Positions 28,233 to 38,312 of a stretch of DNA of 60,000 nt are shown here, piece after piece. Positions within the stretch are counted from its first letter, which is position 1. Every line of letters begins with the position of its first letter. Made by a program: the position numbers and the translations under genes. The stretch covers positions 436,001-496,000 of the forward strand of contig OX442321.1 of NCBI GenBank assembly GCA_949358305.1, in the 5' to 3' direction. Under the pieces are notes generated by a model that was given only the letters and a program-made list of their open reading frames with translations, did no database searches and was not told the origin of the DNA. The stretch is from Strigamia acuminata. Lineage: Eukaryota > Arthropoda > Chilopoda > Geophilomorpha > Linotaeniidae.

Positions 28233-30168
28233 ATGGCTCATCATCATCGCATCTCGTTCCTCGCCGCACTCTATCTCATCTCTGCACGCGCACGTAATAC
28301 TAAAGACCCCTCTCTCTCTCTATCTCAATTTTCCTCAACAATTCAATCATTCAATTATATCGTAGACGATGTCAACTCCACTTCGCATCACGCGTGTTGC
28401 ATCCGTCACAAGAAATTAATACCGATCGGAAACGGTAATTTTCATTTTATTTTATTTCATTTTATTTTATTTTCAATTCATATTTATCCTTTTTTCTAGA
28501 CATCAATGGCGAGGACTACTACATCGACGTCGGTCAATGCAGACATTATTGTGTGCCGCACAATTTAACGGTTGAATATTTCAAGCACTTGTAAAAAATT
28601 GTAGATTAATTTGATGAATTTGATTGCAGGATCCAGTGCATTCGTGCTCGCACGGTTATTCGTGCCGGCCATCGAGCGAGCGTCGAGAGGAGCATCACGT
28701 GCTGGAAGGGTCCAAAGAGGTGTCTGTAGTGGCGTCGTGCTCGTGCTACGAAAACGGCGCCAACTGCGAACGTCAGTCACATTGGCTGCGTTTATTCGAC
28801 GACTCGCCATACCAGGTGGACGTGGACACGGGCATTTGTCGCGGCGCTTGCTCTTCTTCTTCTTCTTCTAGTTCTTCAATTTCGTCGTCTTCAGGTTCAG
28901 GTGAGTCCTTGGGGAGGTTTTGCACCAGATATAAATACCCAGAAGTGAAGACAGATAGACACTTGGCTCGTGTCTCGTCCCGTCCCATCGGCTCCACATT
29001 GATTGCAACGATGAAAGAATTAGAGAAAAACAAGTTGCATTCGTCGCGTGCATTCCACACAATATTCGGGGTCGAATCCGGCCGAGCCGAGCCCAGCCCA
29101 GCCCAGCCCAACTGAACCGAGCCGAGCCCAGGTGTCTGTCTGCTCCACATTCACGTCTTGCATGGCAATGAATAACAACCGAAAACCTGCGAGGTCATAG
29201 GGAACGAACCAACGAACCAATAAACCAACACCAACGCGTGGGATACATCTTAAAAAAATATGAATAAAATTTAACTTTCCTCTCCTCTTTCCTTTCCAGA
29301 CCGTTGTCAACCGATTAAAAACAGAACCGAATCAGTCGCAGGACCAAATGGTATTAAATTTTAAAAATAAAAAATAAAAAAATAAAAAATAAAAAAATCT
29401 TTATTTTATTTATTTTTTTTATTTAAAGGCGCAGTTTGCGTCGAGGTGATCGAAGAATGCGGCTGCACTCCCCCGTGTTATCGGATGCACCGAACATCTG
29501 TTTATTTTGATTTTGACGTACCGTGGAATGCGAGCGACGCTGACGCCGACGCCAACGCCAACGCCAACGCGAGCGGCGAGCAAAAGCTGATAAGCAAAGT
29601 GCGAATTTTTTTCATTTCCTTTCATTTCCTTTCATTTTTCGTTTCATATTAATCCATTTTTGATTCCACTTCTCTTTTGTCTTCTTCATTTTCCCCAGCA
29701 AATCGATGTGGGTCTTTGTGTTGGACTTTGCACCGGTCACCAAGGTCAGCTGTGCGTCCTCAGGTCAGTTTTTATCCACATCTTTAAATTATTCACATAT
29801 ATGGATCGTGTTTGGGAAATCTTCCTCTTTTCCTCTTATGGCTCTCCTAGTATCGCTTTTGGCGCCAGTTTAGGAGCATTGGAATGTGTCGCCGACACCC
29901 CCCATGGCGCCGCCGAACTGACCTCACCAAAACATCACTATAATACCTTTTTCTTTTTTTTAATTTTAAATTTTTCTTTTTCTTTTTCTTTCTTTTTTAA
30001 TTTTAATTTTGATTGTAATTTTAATTTAATTGAAGGGACTCGAAAGACTCGTCCAAATGTCTGATGGCCCTCAACGAACAGTCGTCTTCGTGCACCCCCT
30101 CCGCCTACACATCGCACCGACTCGCCAACGGGAGGGTGGTGTTGGCAGTGAGTGCTTGCGGTTGCTAA
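28233..30168 (+). CDS. pnhd: Secreted protein with three cystine-knot-like modules, probable Pinhead ortholog
   Basis: Eight exons (28233-28293, 28366-28434, 28500-28570, 28630-28900, 29300-29350, 29429-29598, 29699-29763, 30036-30168) sum to 891 nt, or 296 residues. MAHHHRISFLAALYLISARA is a signal peptide. The rest repeats one Cys pattern three times: YYIDVGQCRHYC ... VVASCSCYENGANC; VDVDTGICRGAC ... CVEVIEECGCTPPCYR; QIDVGLCVGLC ... VVLAVSACGC at the C-terminus. The final CxC resembles CTCK growth-factor knots. Low-complexity inserts interrupt modules 2 and 3 (a Ser run; an alternating Asp/Ala then Asn/Ala run). Chordate Pinhead is a secreted cystine-knot protein whose gene is physically linked to ADMP, and here ADMP follows 676 bp downstream on the same strand. 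The name rests on that architecture and linkage, not on alignment. Intron 3 needs the poor donor GTTGAA (28571). Confidence 0.65.
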
Positions 30169-30844
30169 GGTGATTCCCCTTCCTTCCCCCATCGTCTCCC
30201 CTTCCCAGGACTCCCATCTCCATGACGACCGTTTGCATATTCACCCAAAATATCAATAACAAATACAAATATTAATCAAACATACCGGTGTGGTACTACT
30301 AGATGGGAAACAAAAAGAAAGAAAGAAATAACGAAAGAAATAAAGAAATAAAACACTTGATCGACTTATCTTTCTAAATTTATAAATCACGTAGCACATT
30401 GTGTTGAACCAACGCCAGAAAAAAAAAATGAAAAGAAGAAGAAGAAGAAAAAGAAGAAATTGGATCCGCGGAGTCGCATAACTAATGAGTACAACACGTG
30501 CGCGACATGTGTATTTAATTAGCGCTAGCTTTTCCCGTGAGTGACGTTGAGGGCAAACTTATGGCCATTGCGAGAGAGAGAGAGCGTTTGGCGCCCACCT
30601 CGTCGCGCCCACCTTGTCCACTTGAGCAGTCGGCAGCCATCCATTTCATTCCATCCATCGGTCATCCATCCGTCATCGTCAATCGTCATCGTCGCCTACC
30701 TGCGGCAGTGGCAGCGGCAGCGGCTTTGCACGCGAGTGTGGCGCCACTCTCGTCTCGATGCCCCACCCCACCCTTCCCCTTCCCCTGCCTCGCCGGGTTA
30801 AATAGCAGCAACGATCGCGCGCACGATCCGCTCATTCGGCGCAA

Positions 30845-32945
30845 ATGCAGTGCGGACAACTTTTCGTCGTGCTGGCGGCCTTGGCGGCAAATGTTGTCGC
30901 ATCCCCCGAAGTGGTCGCACTCGCGCCTCCCCTCGACCGTCTCTTGCGCGTTTTCGGGCTGCAGCGGCCGGGACGTCGCGCGCGACACGTTGCCACGCCT
31001 CAGTACATGTTGGATTTGTACGACACGATCGCCGATCGCACCACCGGCGTCACGCGGCACGCCAACCCCTATTCGGCCGACGTCGTCCGAAGTTTTCATT
31101 GCACAGGTAATTAATAGACCACGGATATTTATGCAAAATAAAATTCGTTTTATGCGCATAAAATATGCACCAAAAATTCCATTTTATGCAAAATAAAAAT
31201 AAAAATATGCAAAATAAAAATAAAAATATGCAAAATAAAAATAAAAATATGCAAAATAAAAATAAAAATATGCAAAATAAAAATAAAAATATGCAAAATA
31301 AAAATAAAAATATGCAAAATAAAAATAAAAATATGCAAAATAAAAATAAAAATATGCAAAATAAAAAATATTATTTGAGTGAAATCGGGTGTAAAATAAC
31401 AACTTAATGCCATTTCAAAGTGTTCTTGATGTAAATGAATTATAATTAGTAATTACAATTCATTTTTTTCTATTTGTTTATTTCTTAAAACTTTTTCCAG
31501 ACACTAATTTAGTGACTGTTTGGTGTCTGTTTTTGGCAAAATCATCAGTTTTCCAAACGCAAGCATATGTACACAATACGTTTCTTAAAAAAAAGGCAAA
31601 AATTGATACATACATGTTACGTATCGTTAAAAAAAGACATAAACCGCCGTTTTTTCCCGTAAAAATAGCTGTTTATGCATTTATTTACCGATTTTCGCAA
31701 AATATGCAATTTAAGCCAATTTCGGCTTTTTATTCAATATAAATATATTCTATGCATTTATGCATTTATCCGGGGTCTAGTAATTAATAATAATAATAAT
31801 TTTAATTTATTAATTTATACTTTTTCTGTTTTTTTTTTCGTTTTTAGATTCTCCGAATGATTTAAATCACTTTAAATTCGACTTGACCGGAATCGGACGG
31901 GACGAACGAATACTCGCGTCCGAATTCCACGTTTATAAGTTAAAATGGAGGAATTTCGACGGGATTAAGAACCGAAAAGATGCGCGCGCTCATTTGCTCG
32001 AGGTAAAAAGGAGAAAGAAAGAGAAAAAAAGCGCAAAGAAATTCTTTTCTTTTCTATCTTTTCTATCTTTTCTTTTCTTGACGTTTAGATGAGGGTTTAT
32101 CAAGTGATGGATCCGTCGCGGGCCAATCAGGAGGAAGGGAACCGTCTCGTGGACGCCCGCAGGATAAGTGCCTACTCGCCCGGCTGGGAGGTGTTCCGAG
32201 TGACGGACGCTATATCAGACTGGCTCGAAAACCAAACCACCAATCACGGTTCTTTTAATTTATTCCAAAGGGCTGTAATCACAATGTGAACCCGCGACCC
32301 CCTCATTACAGGTTTATTGCTCACACTCCGCTCTTTAATCGGGGAGAAATTGGACCCGTCCGTGCTGAGGGTCATGAAGCGAAAACACGCCAACGGACGT
32401 CAGCCCATTCTCGTCGTGTTTACATCGCGGCCAAACTCCACCAAACATCCAAATACAAATACAAATACAAATCCCATCAACATTGGTGAAATTCTATAAA
32501 ATTACAAAACAATTTCTAATTTAATTTAATTAAATTAATTTCTTTTTAAATCTTTTTAAATTTAGAAACATTGGAGACGAGTTTGGAGAACACGAGTCGG
32601 ATCCGGCGCTCGTCCGACAAGACGGTCGAATGCTCGCGCCACAACCTCTACGTGGATTTTGAGGCGATCGGTTGGTCCGGTTGGATCATCTCTCCCAAGG
32701 GCTACAACGCCCACTACTGCGCCGGTCAATGCACTTATCCGCTGGGCCAGAACCAGCGACCCACCAACCATGCGACGGTGCAGAGCATCGTGCACGAGAT
32801 GCGCCTGCACGGCGGCGGAGTCACGGCGCCCTGCTGCGTCCCAAACAAACTCTTAGCCATCAGTTTGCTGTTCTTCGACGAGAACGAAAACGTCATCCTC
32901 AAACAGTACGACGGCATGGTGGCCGCGGTGTGCGGCTGTCACTAA
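30845..32945 (+). CDS. Admp: BMP-family ligand, anti-dorsalizing morphogenetic protein (ADMP) type
   Basis: Five exons (30845-31106, 31848-32002, 32089-32248, 32312-32485, 32566-32945) join to 376 residues. A signal peptide (MQCGQLFVVLAALAANVVAS) leads into a TGF-beta propeptide with PQYMLDLYDTIADR and later WEVFRVTDAISDWL. A furin site (RIRR) precedes the mature domain. That domain has the seven cysteines of BMPs: CSRHNLYVDFEAIGWSGWII, YNAHYCAGQC, APCCVPNKLLAIS and a final CGCH. The segments WIISPK, NHATVQSIV and FDENENVILKQY resemble ADMP more than Dpp/BMP2/4 or the 60A group. ADMP acts with other BMPs and Chordin in dorsoventral self-regulation. Intron 1 carries a hAT-like MITE. Intron 3 (63 nt) uses donor GTTCTT at 32249. 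Confidence 0.88.
31115..31779. mobile_element. hAT-like MITE in ADMP intron 1
   Basis: This 665-bp non-coding element is flanked by perfect 8-bp direct repeats GTAATTAA (31107-31114 and 31780-31787). Its inverted ends are TAGACCACGGATA on the left and the complement of TAGACCCCGGATA on the right. An 8-bp target duplication and short ends fit the hAT superfamily. The interior is rich in ATGCA words and holds a 21-bp minisatellite. Removing the element and one repeat copy leaves a 68-nt intron, the normal size here. Confidence 0.85.
31186..31369. repeat. 21-bp minisatellite, nearly nine units
   Basis: Eight complete units and one partial unit with a 21-bp period start at 31186, 31207, 31228, 31249, 31270, 31291, 31312, 31333 and 31354. 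The unit is ATGCAAAATAAAAATAAAAA followed by T, and the copies are essentially identical. It lies wholly inside the MITE. Confidence 0.95.
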
Positions 32946-32988
32946 ATCGATGATAAACTTACTTGTTAGTGATTAATTGATCAATTCA

Positions 32989-33004
32989 ATCGATTGATTG
33001 ATTA

Positions 33005-33035
<31 letters not shown>

Positions 33036-33036
33036 C
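32989..33036. repeat. (GATT)n microsatellite
   Basis: Tandem GATT units lie in the 3'UTR region of ADMP, directly after its stop codon region. Confidence 0.9.
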
Positions 33037-33745
33037 ATGTTCGGAGATCTCATCTTTTAATTTATTCATGTAATTTGACAATTTGTAACGGTGGCAGTTT
33101 CTCAAATATAGTACAGTATATATATTATCGGAAAAGATGTTGTTGCGCGGAATAAATCCATTTTGCCACATGCCAGACGCCCAATTTAGTCCGAGAGACC
33201 GAAAAAGCGCCGCCCGAAAGGCAGCCTCGCTCCAGCCTCGATGGATTGCAGCGAAGCCCAATGCCCGTTCCAATTCCAATTCCAACCGTTCTCCTTTTCC
33301 TCGTTTCTCACGCCCACTAATTCATCACAATAAAATTTGATTTCTTGTTCTTTCTTTCATTCTTTTAAATTACAAATTGTAAATTTCTCAGCTAGTCACG
33401 TTCGTCGTCGGTTTGTTTCCACGACAACGAGCGCGCAACATTTCCGCTGATTGATTGCAAGCGCGTTCTTGCGCAATCCGAGCAACAATTTTTCTTTCTT
33501 TCTCTTTTCAAACTAAATTTAGTGGCACACTTTACCGAGATGTGACCCCTCGCAGATACTCGTCCTAAATTTACTCGCGCTTTGATAAAGATTTAAAGAA
33601 AAACACAGCGTCGCCCGTGGCCAAAAACACCCTCGCTCGGCCTCTTCGTCTCCTCCGCTATCAAATATAAATCATAAATTATAAATTACTTCTCTCTCTC
33701 TCTCTCGCATCACCGCACAGCACGTACACGCCAAGAGTTGGGAAA

Positions 33746-34308
33746 ATGCTGCCAACGATCAAGGTAAAAGGCTTTTTCGATCTGTTCGGCTTTTAATGGG
33801 TGCATCGAACTGATAAGATATTAACACGCGCCATCTGCCGCGCGAGCAATAAAGTGTCATGCCTAAGTCGTAAATTGCTCCGTTAATGGATTTTAAAGCG
33901 CTCGGCTCGACTCGGCGCGACACGAATCATCTAATTGCTCATTTGTTACAGTTCGTGTTGAGGATGGTCATCTTGTTGGCGCTTTTCAACAAATTTCCTT
34001 GTGCCAAGAACGAGATTGACAGCGACATTGACGACGACAGCGACAACGACGTTGTTTACATTGCATTGGTGGGTCCCAACGGACTTCCGTACCCGCTGCA
34101 ACACCTGAACGTCATGGGCATCGACTTTTCTGGAAATGAGCCATTTGCAAGTCAAACGGTTCGGTCGAGTTCGAGGCCGCTCCAGCGCCTTTTCAAGTTG
34201 CCCTACCCGCAGTGGTCGTACGGTCCACCTCCACCACCTGCACGCACATTCAAACGCTCACCCCACAGGGTCAACGCAGTCGGCCAATTTCAAGTTCACG
34301 TCAAATGA
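33746..34308 (+). CDS. Small secreted protein of unknown function
   Basis: A short first exon (33746-33763, MLPTIK) splices to 33952-34308, giving 124 residues. A signal peptide runs through FVLRMVILLALFNKFPCA. The mature part starts with an acidic stretch (EIDSDIDDDSDNDV), then VVYIALVGPNGLPYPLQHL, then a basic proline-rich part with SYGPPPPPARTFKR and SPHRVNAVGQFQVHVK. Single and paired basic sites occur (FKR), but there is no amidation signal, so a neuropeptide precursor is possible but not supported. TATAAATT at 33680-33687 could be its promoter, and AATAAA follows at about 34352. I do not recognise the family. Confidence 0.65.
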
Positions 34309-34938
34309 CCTCATTATTTTTGCAAAATATTTTGTGTAAAGTCTTCGTGAAATAAAAATTGTTTTACAAAAAATTTAAACAAAACGCGACACCCGTGACA
34401 ATAATCGAAACTCCCAGCACTAGCAGTCTACGAATTTCGTCTTTTTTTTCTTTTGTTTTAATTTAATCGATACTAGTTCTAGTTTATGAGTACTTCTAAC
34501 GTAAACGAATCAACCTACCTTTAAAGAATACCTTTAATAATCGATAGCACCGGTTCGTTCATCCTTTTCCGCCCTCAAAAGTCGATGGCATCATGGTTTC
34601 ACCGTCGAATGCTACGCGCCATCTCGTGATCATTTCAAATATTTTTACGATAAGCGAGCTTGATCAATCGAATCGATCGAGGCCAGGGGCAGGGGCAGGG
34701 GAGGCGTGGTAGGTCACCACTAACTGCTGCTGCCATGTCACGCACAAATGCATTAATCATTTATCATTAATCATCCTGGGTTGAGCCATACATCATTTTG
34801 CCAGGCGGGCTAAATCACTAACTTGTAAATGCTTTATTTATTTTTTTGTTATGTGAATTTTATTCGATATACATTCAAGAAGATACAGGATACGAGTGAA
34901 AAATAAATAAAGCTATCCGTTTTGGTCTATTTCTATCT
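34309..34938. other. Convergent intergenic region
   Basis: This lies between the 3' ends of the small secreted protein gene and MICU1. No gene is visible. It has a G-rich patch (GGGGCAGGGGCAGGGG near 34686) and ordinary AT-rich sequence. Confidence 0.6.
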
Positions 34939-37900
34939 TTACAGATCGAGCAAAACGGGTTTCTTCTCTTTAGCGCACTTCCACATGGATTGAATGAGTT
35001 TTACGAAGCCCGTGTCTTTCGGCTTCTCCAGCCCACGCATCAGCCGATTCTTCATTACCGAAACAAATTCCTTATTGCTCAACTGCCCATCCACTAAATA
35101 ATAAATAAAATAAATTAAAAGTAAACAAAACAATTCTTTTTTCTTTTGTCGATAAACTCAACTGTTTTCGTCGAACAACGTAAACACAACATCCACAATG
35201 TGGTCGCTCAAATCAACGTGCGCCACAGTTTTCGCTACGTGTTTAAGAGTAACTGCAAAAAAGATTAATAATAAATTAATGCATTTAGATTTGAATTAAC
35301 GGTTTACCTTGATCGATCGAAGCTCCTGCAATGTGATAAAAAGTGAGCGCCGTGTCTACATCGGCGATATTATTGAGAAAATGAAAAAACTTGAGATATT
35401 CGCTTCTGGTTATCCCCTTCAAAATTACAAAAAAACGTTTTTAGAACTTTAAACAAACAAAAAATTCGATTTTTACTTCGGCGTTCTCTTTAAACCTCTT
35501 CTTGACCCTTTTCAGCAGCTTCACCTTTTTCTTCTGATTAAGACCGGCATAAGCGAGAATCAACTCGGCAAATTCCGACTCGGCAACGACGCCCGTTTTT
35601 TCAAAATCCTTTCTCCGAAACTAAAATACAAAAAAAAATAAACAAATTGAATAAACAAATTAATAAAATAAACAAATAAAAGTGTAACCTCCAAACTGAG
35701 TATTTCGTTCTGCAATTGCCTTTGAAAATCGAGAAATTTTTCGATAGTCAGCTTCTTTTTGTGGTTTCCGCCGAAGAAATATGTAGTCAAGGCACTATTA
35801 ACCCCTTTAAATGTGCTACCAGTGTTGGCATGGTCGCGGTGGCGTGAGCCAATACTGGTCTGATTACGGATTATTGTTTGCACCTTTTCAAATTCTTCAT
35901 AATCCACATCACCGTCTCCATTCAAATCGAACATACGAAATGCAAATTCGAAATGTCGTTTTGAAGCTGAAGAAAAATAAATATATCAAAATTTATTCTT
36001 TTAATTTCTCAATTTAATTTACTTACTAGATAAAACAGTAAGAAGAAAAATATAATCGGAAAACGAGATGAGTCCACTTTTCCCGAGTCTGTAGAAAATG
36101 CTGTCCTCCTCCAACGATTGATGCACCATGTGTCCGTCGCCCTATATAATAACATTCAATTATATCGTTTGCTTTCAGCCTTTTATAAAATTATAAAATA
36201 GATAAATTATTGAATGCTTGCACGGTCGCATGCGTTGCATTTGTATTTGAAGATGTGCTTCATTCAAAATGTGAAAATTTGTCGGCTGGCTACAAAACAT
36301 CACATTCCAGTCCAGTTGTGAACGCGCATTTAGCAGTTAAAAACATCACAAACATTCACAACCTTACTGGAATCTGGAAAAACAACTCGCAAGTTTTGTA
36401 GTCGGGCAAATTCGGTTCAAATTTTGGTTTTATTTTTTTAAAACAGATTTCAAAACCAAAATCAAACATGCGTGAATTAATTTTAAACTACGGTCAGCTA
36501 CGAGTAAAAAGTTTGGTATTGTAAAATAAAAAAACATGCTACATTTCATGTCCAGGGATTGTGGCGGTTCAAACTATTTTAGGCCTAACGTGGTTAATAT
36601 TAATTGCGGGTTGCTAAATAGGATGTATTAAAAAAAATGTCAAGTATTTTTAAAAAAAACACATATCTGACATCATTTGCCATCGAATGATTTGTACCTT
36701 GAATGTATAATTCTGTAAAGAAAGAAGTTATAAAACAAAACGAGAAAAAAATCCAAAAACAACAAAAAAATTGGATTATTTATAGACAAAATAAATAAAT
36801 GGATGTCCTTGTCTCTTTGGATCCATTAATAAAAAACGAAAAAGAAAAAGTGCACAAAGTTAATTGAAATAACAAAAAAAACGTGCAAACTATGACGTTT
36901 CGTTGCTAAATAAAAAAAAATAATTGAAAAAACAAAAAGAAGAAAAGTGAGCAAGTGAGTGCATTTTGTCTCACCTGATCCTTCTGATTGATTAAACAAA
37001 AAATAAATAAACAATTGAAAAACATCTCTCGATAAAAACAAATTCGGGTCAAATTTCAACATTATTCGCTCAATAAATTGTAAATATTTGAAAAATTAAT
37101 TCTAAATCCAATTTTGCAATTTCCTTTCACCATTTCCAATCATTCGCAAATTGTAAACATTTACCTTTGGATCGTATCGTCTAAACTGATCCAAACCGAG
37201 ACCTTTAAACGAAATTCGTTAATAAGTCGATCATATTCATCGCAATTCACAACTAAACCCTCTGGTTGTTTCATCCCGGGCGTAATTGACCGCAAAAAAT
37301 CGTCGGGAGTCATGAAAATCTCCGTGTCCCCCTTCTCGTCGTGGACTTTCAAGCTGGCGAAATATCGAAAAATCTTGTCCGGAGTCGAATATGCGCGAAT
37401 TCGATTTTCGTATTCGGTTATCTGCAATTAAAATCAACAAAAATCAATCGAGAAATCCTTTGAAATCACAAATTTCTTCACTTTTCTGTCCCTGAATCCA
37501 ACTTTGGCTTTTTTCTTCTTTTTGGGTTTCTCCTCTTCCACCGATTCCTCGTCCGACGACTCCGAATTGCTCTCCTCTCCGTTCATGGCAACTTCTGCAG
37601 CTTTCACGCGAAACATGCGATCCCATAAACCACCAAACAATTCTTTGAAACTGAAAAATTCATCAAATTAATTAATAATTAGCAAATTTTTATTTTTTTT
37701 TTAAATTTTTATTTTGACTCACTAAATTAAATCGACTAATTGGAAAGCCATTCCACCGACTAAAAACGACAACCAGGCGATCGTGATGACGCTTTCTTTA
37801 TTGTAGGACTTTTTGTGCCCGAAGTCGCTGTAACTGCGCCGATTCTGTTCGCCATCGCGACGAACGACGGAGTTTCGCGATGTCAACAACGAACTTACTG

Positions 37901-37988
37901 CGCGCGGTTTCGGTGCCGCAGAACCAAAATGCCAATAAGCGGCTCTCCCACTTCTCCACGAATGATTTAAAACCAATCGCGCAAACAT
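34939..37988 (-). CDS. MICU1: Mitochondrial calcium uptake protein 1
   Basis: MICU1 is the EF-hand gatekeeper of the mitochondrial calcium uniporter in the intermembrane space. About eleven minus-strand exons run from ATG 37988 to TAA at 34939-34941. The N-terminus has a presequence-like region and one hydrophobic segment ([19 protein letters not shown]), then an acidic stretch and a polybasic [16 protein letters not shown]. Family motifs follow: [58 protein letters not shown]-hand 1 is [13 protein letters not shown] and EF-hand 2 is [13 protein letters not shown]; both have intact calcium ligands. The Cys of MWKCAKE, used for the disulfide with MICU2 in mammals, is kept. A 15-nt microexon is predicted at 36698-36712. 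One intron uses donor GTTTAG, next to 37262. It shares a 324-bp divergent promoter with METTL14. Confidence 0.94.
36698..36712 (-). other. MICU1: Predicted 15-nt microexon of MICU1 (NYTFK)
   Basis: On the minus strand CTTTACAG precedes 15 nt encoding NYTFK, followed by a GTAC donor. It lies between the exon ending RRYDPK (37165) and the exon starting GDGHMVHQ (36141), and both flanking joins are phase 0. It can therefore be included or skipped without changing the frame. Confidence 0.55.
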
Positions 37989-38312
37989 TTTTCTCGTATA
38001 TTTTCACATGTTTTTGAAAAAAAAGAAACAAAATCAAGGACAGAGGTGCCCTGTTTGCCGAGCAACTACCACCATTTTAGTTCTGCACAGGCACATCCAA
38101 TCACGGCTCATCTCACGAGGACATCTTGAGTCAAAAATTGATACTTTAAATTTTAATGAGAAATTAATAAAAAATAATTGTAAACAGTTTTATCACTTAT
38201 TAAAAAATATTAAAGAATTTTACAAATACATTATTGTGTTTTATTTATTAATTGATCAATTTATTTTCATACCACATTGATACCGCAGTAAATGTGTAAA
38301 GTAAACACCAAG
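37989..38312. promoter_or_regulatory. Divergent promoter shared by MICU1 and METTL14
   Basis: The two start codons are 324 bp apart on opposite strands with no other gene between, so the 5'UTRs and both core promoters must fit here. No TATA box is evident, as expected for housekeeping genes. Confidence 0.6.

Noticed and set aside
31165-31407. MQNKNKN repeat protein, and its antisense frame
   Set aside because: This is translation of the 21-bp minisatellite inside the MITE in an intron.
33415-33428. X-box-like GTTTCCACGACAAC
   Set aside because: It matches only a relaxed consensus and the next gene is not ciliary.
34681-34706. G-quadruplex
   Set aside because: Only three runs of four G plus GG pairs; the four-run rule is met only weakly.
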